NCBI RefSeq assembly: GCF_000426545.1 | Contig: NZ_AUFO01000008.1 | Location: 168,857-232,856, forward strand | Source of the DNA: Paenibacillus massiliensis subsp. panacisoli DSM 21345 | GTDB taxonomy: Bacteria; Bacillota; Bacilli; Paenibacillales; Paenibacillaceae | DNA: 64,000 nt | Direction: 5' to 3' | Part shown: positions 26,923-36,188 of the stretch, in pieces | How positions within the stretch are numbered: the first letter of the stretch is position 1 | Layout of the letters: each line of letters begins with the position of its first letter | The notes under the pieces: generated by a model | What the model was told of the DNA's origin: nothing | Databases searched by the model: none | What the model saw: only the letters and a program-made list of their open reading frames with translations | Translations under genes and position numbers: made by a program

Positions 26923-28800
26923 CTAGTACCCTGCGTAGTCGTCGAAGCCGTCATCGTAGGGAACCTGCTCCGCCTCGGACTGCTTCTGGAAGAATTCCAG
27001 GAACGGACGTCCGTATTTCCGAAACTTCACCTCACCTACACCCTTCACACGCAGCATGTCTGCTTCGGTCACAGGAGTGGCAACACTCATCTCACGCAGC
27101 GTCGCATCATTGAAAATAATATAAGAAGGTACATGCTCCTTGGCAGCCAATTCTCGCCGAATCAAGCGAAGCTGCTCGAAGACTGTCTCATTCACCGCAG
27201 CAGGATAAGCATCCTTCGCACGTCGGCCGCCTGTTCCAGTGAAGGACGTCGCATGACGTACCACACGCTGCATGACCTGGCGCTGCCCCTTGAGTACCTC
27301 AGCCGCCAGCTGCTGCAGCCGTACTACTGGGTATTGTCCTTCCGACAAGGATAAATATCCCTCCGAGATCAAAATGTTGATCATCTCCACGATCTCTTTC
27401 TCGGTTCGGCTCCCCAGCACACCATAGGTTGGCAGGCTGTCGAAGCCGTATTGCAGTACCTTCTTGTTGCGTGAGCCCTTGAGCACGGAGGCGACCATGG
27501 AGGCGCCGAAGCGTTCACGCATCCGGTGAATGCAAGAGAAGATCTTCTGTGCATCTACGGTAATATCGACGATCTCGCGGTCATCTGTACAGGAGCTGCA
27601 ATTGCCGCAGTCTTCTCCATCATGCTGCTCCCCAAAATAGTCCAGCTGCGCACTGCGCAGGCAACGAGTCGTATAGGAATAATCCACCATCTGCTGCAGC
27701 TTGCGATAATCATTGCGCTTGCGATCCTCATCCTGCGGGTTCTGCTCAATCAGGAACTTCTGGGTCACAATGTCCTGTGGTCCGAAGAGCAGAATGCACT
27801 GGCTGGGATCACCATCCCGGCCCGCACGACCTGCCTCCTGGACATAGGCCTCCATATTCTTCGGCATATTATAATGTATGACATACCGTACGTTGGACTT
27901 GTCGATACCCATCCCGAAGGCATTCGTCGCCACGATGACCCGGATATCGTCGTACAGGAAGGCCTCCTGACTCTCCGCCCGCTCCTCATCGCTCATACCT
28001 GCGTGATATCGCCCGGCCGCGAGCCCTGCTTCCTTTAGGCGCATATACAGATCATCCACATCCTTACGGGTAGCGGCATACACGATCCCGGACTCATCTG
28101 CATGCTCCTTCGCATAGTTCAGCAGAAACGACCGTCGATCCTCCCCGCGCAGCACGCTAAAGGCCAGATTGGGACGTCCCAATCCTGTGACAAAGGTCTG
28201 TGGCTCACGCAGACGCAGCAGCCTGACAATGTCATCCATGACCTGCGGCGTAGCCGTCGCTGTGAAGGCCGCCAGCACCGGACGCTCCGGCAGACTTTCC
28301 ACGAATGGAGATACAACCAGATAGCTTGTCCGGAAGTCATGCCCCCATTGTGATACACAGTGCGCCTCATCGACAGCGACACAGGAAATTCCGAGCTGGC
28401 TCATCTCTTCGCGGAACCAATCCAGTTCCAGCCGCTCAGGTGCTACATACAGCAATTTCAGATGTCCTTGACGTGCAGCTCGCAGCCGGTCATTTACCTC
28501 TCTGACAGTCAAGGTACTGTTAATATAGGCAGCAGGAATCCCCATCGTCGTCAGCGCATCCACCTGATCCTTCATGAGGGAGATCAATGGCGACACTACC
28601 AGTGTCACCCCTTCATATAATAAGGCCGGGATCTGGTAGCAGATGGACTTTCCTCCTCCTGTTGGCATAATACCAAGCGTATCACTGCGCTCCAGGAGAC
28701 TGCCTACAATATTTTTTTGTCCTTCCCGAAAGTCGGGATATCCGTAGTATTTGACCAAAAGCTCACGTGCCTGCTCTAGACTCGGTGCTTGTACACTCAT
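26923..28800 (-). CDS. recQ: ATP-dependent DNA helicase RecQ
   Basis: 625 residues. Helicase motifs run in order: GIMPTGGGKSICYQ (Walker A), AVDEAHCVSQWGHDFR (DEAH and aromatic-rich loop), AFTATATPQV (motif III), ATNAFGMGIDKSNVR and EAGRAGRDG (motif VI). A zinc site follows (CLRSAQLDYFGE then CGNCSSC), then a winged-helix RQC region and a C-terminal HRDC domain (about 520-600). It unwinds DNA 3' to 5' in recombination repair. AAGGGG precedes the ATG. Divergent from rlmD. Confidence 0.96.
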   Translation of the reverse strand: MSVQAPSLEQARELLVKYYGYPDFREGQKNIVGSLLERSDTLGIMPTGGGKSICYQIPALLYEGVTLVVSPLISLMKDQVDALTTMGIPAAYINSTLTVREVNDRLRAARQGHLKLLYVAPERLELDWFREEMSQLGISCVAVDEAHCVSQWGHDFRTSYLVVSPFVESLPERPVLAAFTATATPQVMDDIVRLLRLREPQTFVTGLGRPNLAFSVLRGEDRRSFLLNYAKEHADESGIVYAATRKDVDDLYMRLKEAGLAAGRYHAGMSDEERAESQEAFLYDDIRVIVATNAFGMGIDKSNVRYVIHYNMPKNMEAYVQEAGRAGRDGDPSQCILLFGPQDIVTQKFLIEQNPQDEDRKRNDYRKLQQMVDYSYTTRCLRSAQLDYFGEQHDGEDCGNCSSCTDDREIVDITVDAQKIFSCIHRMRERFGASMVASVLKGSRNKKVLQYGFDSLPTYGVLGSRTEKEIVEMINILISEGYLSLSEGQYPVVRLQQLAAEVLKGQRQVMQRVVRHATSFTGTGGRRAKDAYPAAVNETVFEQLRLIRRELAAKEHVPSYIIFNDATLREMSVATPVTEADMLRVKGVGEVKFRKYGRPFLEFFQKQSEAEQVPYDDGFDDYAGY

Positions 28801-29112
28801 TTTTCATAACCCCTTATAAAAAGCCAATACACTCTATTTTCCCATCAAAGCAGCATCATTTCAATAGCTGAGGAAGCCTGAAAACAACGACAACCTTCCT
28901 ACTCTAATATCTAAAAATAAGTTTAACGGGGAATATCAGGTTGGACAACCGCTACTTATAGAGTTAGGTGACCCTTTTGAGCCTCATATCCTCCCTACAG
29001 CACGTGTAAAAAGCCCCGCCACGATCCTGTCTTTGCCAGTCGCCACATAGCTTTCCATCCTCCCACATGATATAGTGAACACGATACTACAGAGGATGGA
29101 GATTTTACCGTT
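28801..29112. other. Divergent intergenic region between recQ and rlmD
   Basis: Holds the promoters of both genes; no further gene or clear operator seen. An open frame here on the minus strand overlaps the rlmD start and lacks support. Confidence 0.4.
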
Positions 29113-30783
29113 ATGAGTGAACATACACGCCCCCGCAAGGGGACTCAACCCCAGGCTCAACCTACCAAGCAAACCAATTCCCAACCATATACAGGCAAAA
29201 CATCAGGCAAAAGCTACGCAAGCACCAATCAGTCCAGTACAAGCCAATCAGGTAAAAGCCAGCCAGGTACAGGCAAGTCCAGTACAAGTAAAAGTAAACC
29301 AGGCGTAAGCCATTCCGGCCCCCAAAAAACGAGTTCTCATGCGAAAGCTGCTGACGGCCCCAAGTCGAAAGTAAATAAGCACTCCTTTCAGCGCCAGCGA
29401 CCTAGTGCTGCCGATGCAGAGGAGCTCCGCCCGAACGATCGGATCGTCGTCACCATCAAGCGACTGGGAATCAACGGCGAAGGTGTTGGCTATTATCGAC
29501 GCAAAGCCGTATTCATCACAGGTGCCCTGCCGAATGAGGTCGTCAAGGCCAAGGTAGATACTGTACAGCAAGGCTTTATTCAGGCTACTCTTACGGAGAT
29601 TGAGAAGCGCTCTGTGCATCGCATCGATGCGCCCTGCCCTGTCTTTGGAGAGTGTGGCGGCTGTCAAATTCAGCATATGTCCTATGAGGGACAACTGGAG
29701 GCCAAGACTGAGATTGTCCGCGAAGCGTTCAATCGTTATGCAGGTCTTGATTCCGTGCCCATGAAGCCAATGCTCGGCATGGAGCATCCGTGGGATTACC
29801 GCAACAAGGCACAGCTACAGGTTACTCGTCGCCAGGGAGAGATCATCGCGGGATTGTATGAAATGAACAGCCATACGATCGTGGACATTAGCGGCTGCCC
29901 GATTCAGCATCCCAAGATCAATCAAGCCGTAGCAGCAGTTAAAAAAGTGCTGGACGAGCTGCGCATTCCGCTGTACAAGGATCAAGGTAACCGCGAGGGC
30001 ATCCGTACCATTGTTGTACGACATGGGTTCCAGTCCGATCAGCTTCAGGTGACACTCGTCTCCGCAGGAAGCAAGCTACCACAGCAGGAGCAGCTCATTC
30101 GCAGGTTGCGGCAAGAGCTGCCGCAGATGTCCGGCTTGTCTCTGAATATTAACTCTGGCAAGACCCATCTCGTCTTCGGGGATCGGACCCATACACTATG
30201 GGGAACAGAAGCGATGGAGGAATCACTTGGCGATCTGGAATTCCGTCTCTCTCCACGTGCCTTCTTCCAGCTTAATCCACAGCAGACCGTCAAGCTGTAT
30301 GAGAGTGTACGGATTGCAGCTGCGCTGACTGGCAAAGAAACGGTTGTAGATGCCTACTGCGGGACAGGTACAATTGGCCTGTGGCTAGCCCCTTACGCCA
30401 GCGAGGTGCGCGGTATCGAGGTTATTCCTGAGGCTGTCGAGGATGCGGCACGCAATGCCCGTCAGAACGGACGGGATAATGCGACCTTCTACACGGGGGA
30501 AGCCGAGGTGCTGCTGCCTCGTTGGGTGAAGGGCGGCTTCACGCCTGATGTCATTATCGCTGATCCTCCGCGTACAGGGTTAGACCGTCGCTTTCTAGAG
30601 ACTATACTTCGTACCAAGCCACAACGCTTTGTCTATGTATCCTGCAACCCGTCGACACTGGCCAAGGATACCAAAGTCTTGCTGGATGGTGGCTATGAGC
30701 TACAATGGGTGCAGCCCGTAGACATGTTCCCGCAGACGAGTCATGTGGAGTGCTGTGCGTTGATAGTTAGAAGTAAAAAATAA
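29113..30783 (+). CDS. rlmD: 23S rRNA (uracil-C5)-methyltransferase of the RlmD/RlmCD family
   Basis: 556 residues, about 100 more than usual. The extra part is an N-terminal tail (about 1-95) of Ser, Lys, Gln, Gly and Thr with repeated short units such as GKSSTSKSKPG. Then come a TRAM domain (about 100-160, IKRLGINGEGVGYYRRKAVF), Fe-S cysteines (CPVFGECGGCQ) and the SAM fold (VVDAYCGTGTIGLWLA). The catalytic segment is YVSCNPSTLAKD with its nucleophilic Cys. It makes m5U in 23S rRNA; Gram-positive members can serve both U747 and U1939. GGATGGAG lies upstream of the ATG. Confidence 0.92.
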   Translation: MSEHTRPRKGTQPQAQPTKQTNSQPYTGKTSGKSYASTNQSSTSQSGKSQPGTGKSSTSKSKPGVSHSGPQKTSSHAKAADGPKSKVNKHSFQRQRPSAADAEELRPNDRIVVTIKRLGINGEGVGYYRRKAVFITGALPNEVVKAKVDTVQQGFIQATLTEIEKRSVHRIDAPCPVFGECGGCQIQHMSYEGQLEAKTEIVREAFNRYAGLDSVPMKPMLGMEHPWDYRNKAQLQVTRRQGEIIAGLYEMNSHTIVDISGCPIQHPKINQAVAAVKKVLDELRIPLYKDQGNREGIRTIVVRHGFQSDQLQVTLVSAGSKLPQQEQLIRRLRQELPQMSGLSLNINSGKTHLVFGDRTHTLWGTEAMEESLGDLEFRLSPRAFFQLNPQQTVKLYESVRIAAALTGKETVVDAYCGTGTIGLWLAPYASEVRGIEVIPEAVEDAARNARQNGRDNATFYTGEAEVLLPRWVKGGFTPDVIIADPPRTGLDRRFLETILRTKPQRFVYVSCNPSTLAKDTKVLLDGGYELQWVQPVDMFPQTSHVECCALIVRSKK

Positions 30784-30914
30784 ACATTACAATTAACAAG
30801 AAATGATCGAGGCAAGTTCATCATAAGAGATGGATTTGTCTTTTTCATTTGTTAGTTATCAACTCCATTCGACTTGTATATTGATATAAGATCTTTCAAA
30901 GGAAGTGAAAGGAG

Positions 30915-31171
30915 ATGTCATACCAACTTACAAATTCTAATGACAAAATAGTCCAGGGATAGGGGGAAGCAATAATCGTAGCAACTACGGAGCGTTTGAT
31001 ACCAGACCTTGGCTATGCTGAGCTTGTCACTATTTGCAAGGCTGATGAGACGGATACCTCTGAGATTATACGCAATATCAAAAAAATCAATGTAGCCGCA
31101 ATACCATAAAGTTTGCAGAGTACAAATATAATGGCGAGAGCTTTGAAGGCCGAGAGTTGAAAGAACTGTGA
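30915..31171 (+). pseudogene. Decayed small gene (in-frame stop plus frameshift)
   Basis: After AAAGGAG an ATG at 30915 opens MSYQLTNSNDKIVQG, which meets TAG at 30960. The same frame then continues with coding-like sequence (GEAIIVATTERLIPDLGYAE, then LVTICKADETDTSEIIRNIK) to TAA at 31107. A shifted frame carries on with KFAEYKYNGESFEGRELKEL to TGA at 31171. Together this reads like one protein of about 85 residues broken twice. I do not recognise the family. Confidence 0.55.
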
Positions 31172-31396
31172 TGTGTACAAACCCTTTTCATCATGGTTAT
31201 ACTAAGAGATAGAGTGGCATCGCTCTTCTTTACTAAATGTTATTAGGAGATGTTTTTCTTGATCATCAAATTCATTCGTTTACGTTAATGAAAGGTACAG
31301 GCTAATTAACTCACGTCATTTTTTAGAACTATGACCTGGGTTTATTTAACTGTGCCTTTTTCATTTACTATAATGAATGAATGAGGTGTTTTAATT

Positions 31397-32314
31397 TTGC
31401 CCGAAAACAATCGAAAAATTACAAACGCACGTCTTCTCACTGAGTATGAAGACATTTTTAGATGTCCAATATGTTCAAATCCAATTGAGGTAGTAAATTT
31501 AAGGAGTTTAATTTGTTCCAATCATCATTGTTTTGATATATCTAAGCAAGGATATGTTAACTTGTTGTCCCATCCCCTTAAAACAAAATACGATAAAAAA
31601 CTGTTTGAATCTCGAAAGATTTTTAGCCAAAGCGGCTTTTTTGATCCACTGATTACTCAGATTTGTGAGAATATGTTAGAAGAGTTGAAACCAACGAGTA
31701 AATTCATAAAAATATTAGATGCTGGATGCGGTGAAGGCTCACATTTGAACAATATACAGCAAAGGATAATTGAACAATCGCAATGTAACTTATTGGGAAT
31801 AGGAGTTGATATTTCTAAAGAGGGAATCAATATTGCTTCGAGAAGTCCTTCCAAAACAATCTGGTGCGTAGCGGATCTCGCAAAGTGTCCATTAATTGAT
31901 AAACTATTTAATTTCATATTGAATATATTATCACCTTCCAACTATTCTGAGTTCCATAGAATGCTTGCGGATGATGGAATGGTTATAAAAGTTATCCCCG
32001 AAAGTAAGTACCTTCAAGAATTAAGAGGGATACTTTACAATCAAACAGATAGAACTGTATATTCAAATGAAAATACATTAGAGCTTTTCAAACGTAATTT
32101 TGATCTTGTTGACATCCAGCGTGTTCAGTACGGTGTAACAATGGAAAATAAGTACATTGAGCAGTTGGTCCATATGACCCCCTTGTCTTGGGGATCATCG
32201 GAAGAACTTATACAACAAGTTTTGGGTAGGGATAAACTGGAGATTACTTTTGACTTCTCAGTCTTGCTTGGGAAGAAAATGAATGCTCATAGATCCAATT
32301 TATTTAAAAACTAA
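31397..32314 (+). CDS. RlmA-type 23S rRNA guanine-N1 methyltransferase
   Basis: 305 residues from a TTG at 31397 preceded by GAGGTG. The N-terminal zinc motif (CPICSNPIEV, then CSNHHCFD) and the SAM-binding fold (ILDAGCGEGSHL) are those of RlmA, which methylates G745 (RlmAI) or G748 (RlmAII) in 23S rRNA. RlmAII homologues affect macrolide (tylosin) sensitivity; which base is modified cannot be read here. The gene is clearly more AT-rich than its neighbours and sits between two decayed genes, suggesting transfer. A terminator lies about 130 bases downstream. Confidence 0.85.
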   Translation: MPENNRKITNARLLTEYEDIFRCPICSNPIEVVNLRSLICSNHHCFDISKQGYVNLLSHPLKTKYDKKLFESRKIFSQSGFFDPLITQICENMLEELKPTSKFIKILDAGCGEGSHLNNIQQRIIEQSQCNLLGIGVDISKEGINIASRSPSKTIWCVADLAKCPLIDKLFNFILNILSPSNYSEFHRMLADDGMVIKVIPESKYLQELRGILYNQTDRTVYSNENTLELFKRNFDLVDIQRVQYGVTMENKYIEQLVHMTPLSWGSSEELIQQVLGRDKLEITFDFSVLLGKKMNAHRSNLFKN

Positions 32315-32444
32315 TTATCAAAGAAGCTTACAAGGAATATTTTAATGTGTAGTGTATATAACATTGAATCAATAAAACAGGCGTATTATTAAGTACAAAT
32401 TTACAGGATACGAATTGAAACAGGGCTGTTGAGAGTCATAGTAG

Positions 32445-32480
32445 AACGATCCACCTTGCATAAGTTTGGTGGATCGTTTT
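32445..32480 (+). terminator. Intrinsic terminator downstream of the rlmA-like gene
   Basis: AACGATCCACC and GGTGGATCGTT surround a loop of about 12 bases and end in TTTT. Confidence 0.8.
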
Positions 32481-32553
32481 ACATATTAGTTGATACAGGT
32501 GAATATCAGATGCATCATATTTTTTATTTTCTACCGTTAGCACTTATCGCTAC

Positions 32554-32998
32554 TTAAATGGAAAGGGGCTTCAGCGTAAGCTCTCTGCAATAATTCGCCC
32601 ATTCGCTGAGGACTTGCTCATCATCAAGGCCAAGCTGCGCAAATAACCAAATTCACTTCTGAAAGGCACAGAATTGTTCTTCCGTATCTTTTTGCATTTC
32701 GAGAGCAGTTTCCAATTCCGCTTTGCTTGGTAAAGACTTGTTGTTCTGCCTGATTACTTTGATTTTATTGTTTATTTTTCAACTCGCTTAATGCTTTGAT
32801 TAGAGAGGAATGTTTTAGACCAACAGCCTGTCTTTTACAAAACGTGAAGTACTGTTCAAACGTATAATGAACTTCCTTACCGTTCCTGCCCTTCACTCTT
32901 GTCCCCGGTAACCTTTGACATAATAATCATCTACTGTCCTACTCGTTCCGCGTAGTAACCTTCGATTGATTTCATTACCGCTTGCAGCGTATTAGTAG
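32554..32998 (-). pseudogene. Remnant of an unidentified gene with several frameshifts
   Basis: On the minus strand consecutive coding-like pieces lie in different frames: NTLQAVMKSIEGYYAERVGQ (stop at 32931), GKEVHYTFEQYFTFCKRQAV through LIKALSELKNKQ (32765-32896), LPSKAELETALEMQKDTEEQ (to 32653), and LGLDDEQVLSEWANYCRELT (to 32554). Each is plausible protein and they follow in order, so one gene has been broken at least three times. Family not recognised. Confidence 0.5.
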
Positions 32999-33160
32999 AA
33001 CCTTCTATTCCGACATATCAGGTGGAACCTCAAGCAAACGGATATACGTGATAAATTTCACATTATCCCCTATCTTTATATGCTAAAATTCCAACGAACA
33101 ATGGTTTCGGACTCTGGAATAACCTGCTAAAGGCTTACTACACAACGTTTTTTACCAATT

Positions 33161-33190
33161 TTGTTATTAAAATGTGTTGCATTTTAATAT
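33161..33190 (+). promoter_or_regulatory. Promoter with a palindromic operator for the EET genes
   Basis: TTGTTA (33161-33166) and TAATAT (33185-33190) form a -35/-10 pair with an 18-base spacer. The spacer is filled by a perfect palindrome: TTAAAATG (33167-33174), TGTTG, CATTTTAA (33180-33187). An operator in this position would block RNA polymerase when occupied. The regulator is unknown. Confidence 0.55.
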
Positions 33191-33220
33191 ATATATTTTA
33201 TCTTACTGGAGGTCATTTAG

Positions 33221-34132
33221 ATGAAGAAAGCATCTATTCTACTCTGCACTGCCCTGTTGATCGGCGTTCTTGCTGGCTGTAATTCTAACAGCAGCACCGA
33301 GAATACAGCCCCTGCAAACAATGGCGCAACGACTGAAAACACAGGAGCTGCGAGCGGTACGAACAGCGGAGACACTGCCGCTGAACAAGGCCAATACCAA
33401 GACGGCGTGTACTATGCTATTGGTGAAGTTGATGCTAAAACCGGCTGGCAATATTATGTTACCTTGACCGTTGCAAGCGGTAAAATTACCGAAGCAAACT
33501 GGAACGGCATTAACGCTAATGTAGGCCCTGACAAAAAGACATACTCCGAATCCGGCAAGTACGGCATGAAAGCTGGCGGCGCTTCTGCCGAATGGCATGA
33601 GCAAGCTGCACTGGCTGAAGCCTACCTCATTGAAAAGCAAGACCCTAAAGCCATTACTTTGAATGAAGAAGGCAAGACTGACGCGATCTCTGGCGTATCA
33701 GTGCATGTCAATGAGTTATTCGATCTGGCCGACAAGGCACTGGCAGCTGGTCCGGTAGAAGCAGGCATATATAAAGACGGAAGCTACCATGCCGAAGGTG
33801 AAAAGTTCGACGAGAAGTCCGGTTGGAAAGAAACGGCTGACGTTGTTGTCGCTGCAGGCAAGATCGTCCATGTTAGCTTCAGCGGTGTGAACGAAGCTGG
33901 CGAAGACAAGAAACAGAACTCCATCGATGGAAAATATGGCATGAAAGCCGGCGGTGCATCTTCCGAATGGCATGAACAGGCTGCTCTGGGTGAGTCCTAC
34001 CTCGTCGAGAAGCAATATCCTGCTTCCCTTACATTTAACGACCAAGGCAAGACTGATGCCATCTCTGGCGTATCCATCTCCCTGCAAAGCTACTATGATC
34101 TTGTGTCAAAAGCGCTTGAAGGTGCTAAATAA
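33221..34132 (+). CDS. PplA-like lipoprotein with two FMN-binding domains
   Basis: 303 residues. Signal and lipobox ALLIGVLAGC put the mature Cys at 20. A Ser/Thr/Asn-rich tether (about 21-60) leads to two tandem repeats of about 115 residues, each opening with Y(Q/K)DGxYxAxGE-like sequence and containing GKYGMKAGGAS-EWHEQAAL. Each ends in TDAISGVS, the place of the covalent flavinylation motif (DxxSGAT-like). In Listeria, PplA is a surface flavoprotein that passes electrons from the quinone pool to outside acceptors; here ApbE/FmnB is encoded in the same locus. TGGAGG precedes the ATG. Ndh2 follows after 54 bases. Confidence 0.82.
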   Translation: MKKASILLCTALLIGVLAGCNSNSSTENTAPANNGATTENTGAASGTNSGDTAAEQGQYQDGVYYAIGEVDAKTGWQYYVTLTVASGKITEANWNGINANVGPDKKTYSESGKYGMKAGGASAEWHEQAALAEAYLIEKQDPKAITLNEEGKTDAISGVSVHVNELFDLADKALAAGPVEAGIYKDGSYHAEGEKFDEKSGWKETADVVVAAGKIVHVSFSGVNEAGEDKKQNSIDGKYGMKAGGASSEWHEQAALGESYLVEKQYPASLTFNDQGKTDAISGVSISLQSYYDLVSKALEGAK

Positions 34133-34186
34133 TTCGTTATTAGAAGTTAGGTAAGTCCCACCACCCTAGTTAAGCAGGTGAATCTT

Positions 34187-36061
34187 TTGAAGAAAATTGT
34201 TGTCCTCGGCGGAGGCTACGGCGGTGTTGTTACTGGTAAGCACCTCGCCAAATTGTTCAAGAAGGATAAGGACGTGTCGATCCAATTGATTGACCGCAAT
34301 CCTTATCACACACTCCTGACGGAGCTGCACGAGGTCGCGGCTAACCGCGCTCCTGAAGACTCGGTAAAGATTGAGCTCAAGAAGATTTTTGCCGGTCAAA
34401 AGGTTGACGTCGTTCTGGATTCTATCGATAATATCGACTTTGCAGCTAAAGAGCTTCGTTCTGCAAAAACAACCTACAAGTATGATTACCTCGTTATCGG
34501 TACTGGCTGTAAGCCAACCTTCTTTGGAATTCCAGGTGCGGAGGAGCACTCACTGACTCTCTGGTCCTATGAAGATGCTGTTATAATCAAAGACCGAATC
34601 CGTGATAAATTCGGTAAGGCTGCTAAAGAAAATGATCCGGTAAAACGCCATAAAATGCTCTCTTTCGTGATCGTAGGTGCTGGCTTTACCGGTGTTGAGC
34701 TTGTGGGTGAAATGGCGGAGTTCCGCGATGAGCTTTGCAAGGAATTCTATATAGATCCTAGCGAGGTTCGTCTTGTCGTTGCTGATATGGCACCAAAAAT
34801 TCTGCCGATTCTGCCTGACAAGCTGATTGAAAAATCAACCAAGTACCTGAACAAGATCGGCGTAGAAATTGTAACCAGCGCAAAAATAACAGGCGTTACC
34901 CCGTCTGGCGTAGTGCTCGGTGACAAACAGCTTGAAGCTGATACGGTAGTATGGACCGCAGGTGTTGAGGGCTCCGAGCTCGTCGGCAAGCTGGATGTTA
35001 AACAAGAAGGTCGCAAGCGCATTGTGACTAACGACAAGCTGCAAAGTGTTGATCATGACAATGTATACATCGTCGGCGACAACATCTTCTTCATTCCTGA
35101 AGGTGAGTCTCGTCCGGTTCCACAGATGGTTGAAAATGCGGAGCAAGCAGGCCCATTGATCGCCCATAACATCTATGCGGATGTGCATAACAAGCCGAAG
35201 AAGCCTTACAAACCAGGCTTCCACGGTACTATGGTAAGTATCGGCAGCCGCTACGGCGTAGCGAATGTCGGTCTTCCGAACAAAATGTTCATGCTCACCG
35301 GCTTTATGGCGATGTTATCCAAGCACATGATCAACATGTACTACCTCTTCACTGTAGCTGGCTTTAATAAAGTATGGACTTATATGATGCATGAGTTCTT
35401 CCATGTGAACCATCGCAGAAGCTTTGTCGGTGGACACTTCGCTAAGCGTTCCCCGAACTTCTGGTTGGTGCCGCTTCGTATCTTTGTTGGCTGGAAGTGG
35501 CTGGAAGAGGGTCTAGACAAGCTACCGAAGATTTTGAAGGACCCATCGAATATATTCCTGATTCCACCACCACCGCATGCGGATGTTGTGACCGCAGCAA
35601 GTGATGCGGCCGGTACGGTCAAGGACGCTGTCGACGCTTCGTCCGCAGCCTCTGCTGTAGAAAGCGCATCGACTGCCGTAACTGCGTTACCAGTTCCTGA
35701 TTTTGTGAGTAGTAGTGTGAACTGGTTCATGAACCTCTTCTTCTATACTCCAGATGGTGGTTATACCGCTCTTGCTAGCGTGTTCCAATTCGTTATGGTG
35801 TTCATGGAAATTGCAGTCGGGCTCATGCTCATCGTCGGTCTGTTCACAGCTGTAGCTTCCGCTATTACTGTTGCTCTCGGCGTTATGATCTGGTCCTCCA
35901 GCATGGCCTCGGCTGAAATGCTGTGGTACATGACAGCAGGTGTTGCTCTGATCGGTGGGTCTGGCAGTGCATTCGGACTTGATTACTATGTACTTCCTTG
36001 GCTCAAGAAGCAATGGAAGAGGATTCCTCTCGTTCGACGATGGTATCTGTACACAGAGTAA
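34187..36061 (+). CDS. ndh2: Type II NADH dehydrogenase with C-terminal membrane domain (Ndh2-like)
   Basis: About 624 residues from the TTG at 34187 (AGGTGA before it); a GTG at 34178 is an alternative. The first 400 residues are a standard NDH-2: FAD motif VVLGGGYGGVVTGKHL, NADH motif FVIVGAGFTGVELVGEM and YIVGDNIFF near the flavin. The extra 220 residues contain an Ala/Ser-rich linker (ASDAAGTVKDAVDASSAASA) and several membrane helices resembling a DoxX-type domain (GLMLIVGLFTAVASAITVAL). This matches the long Ndh2 of the Listeria EET locus, which feeds electrons into demethylmenaquinone. Shares the pplA-like promoter; a strong terminator follows. Confidence 0.88.
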   Translation: MKKIVVLGGGYGGVVTGKHLAKLFKKDKDVSIQLIDRNPYHTLLTELHEVAANRAPEDSVKIELKKIFAGQKVDVVLDSIDNIDFAAKELRSAKTTYKYDYLVIGTGCKPTFFGIPGAEEHSLTLWSYEDAVIIKDRIRDKFGKAAKENDPVKRHKMLSFVIVGAGFTGVELVGEMAEFRDELCKEFYIDPSEVRLVVADMAPKILPILPDKLIEKSTKYLNKIGVEIVTSAKITGVTPSGVVLGDKQLEADTVVWTAGVEGSELVGKLDVKQEGRKRIVTNDKLQSVDHDNVYIVGDNIFFIPEGESRPVPQMVENAEQAGPLIAHNIYADVHNKPKKPYKPGFHGTMVSIGSRYGVANVGLPNKMFMLTGFMAMLSKHMINMYYLFTVAGFNKVWTYMMHEFFHVNHRRSFVGGHFAKRSPNFWLVPLRIFVGWKWLEEGLDKLPKILKDPSNIFLIPPPPHADVVTAASDAAGTVKDAVDASSAASAVESASTAVTALPVPDFVSSSVNWFMNLFFYTPDGGYTALASVFQFVMVFMEIAVGLMLIVGLFTAVASAITVALGVMIWSSSMASAEMLWYMTAGVALIGGSGSAFGLDYYVLPWLKKQWKRIPLVRRWYLYTE

Positions 36062-36096
36062 TGGATTGAACTTGAGTAAGCTCAACAAATAGCCTC

Positions 36097-36139
36097 AATT
36101 AGAGTAATGCGCGCATGCGTGCATTACTCTAATTTTTAC
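36097..36139 (+). terminator. Strong terminator after ndh2
   Basis: AATTAGAGTAATGC (36097-36110) pairs perfectly with GCATTACTCTAATT (36121-36134), with a self-complementary GCGCATGCG loop, then a T-rich tail. It separates the pplA-ndh2 unit from the prenyl synthase genes. Confidence 0.9.
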
Positions 36140-36188
36140 TTTTTCTAGCTTGAGTTGTGCAGCAATACGTCTGGAGGAGTGTGCCATC

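Noticed and set aside
30960..30962. Programmed TAG read-through in the small gene at 30915
   Set aside because: A frameshift also follows at about 31107, so decay explains it better than recoding.
33221..36061. FMN riboswitch upstream of the EET genes
   Set aside because: No conserved RFN-element boxes in 32315-33220; only the palindromic promoter is seen.
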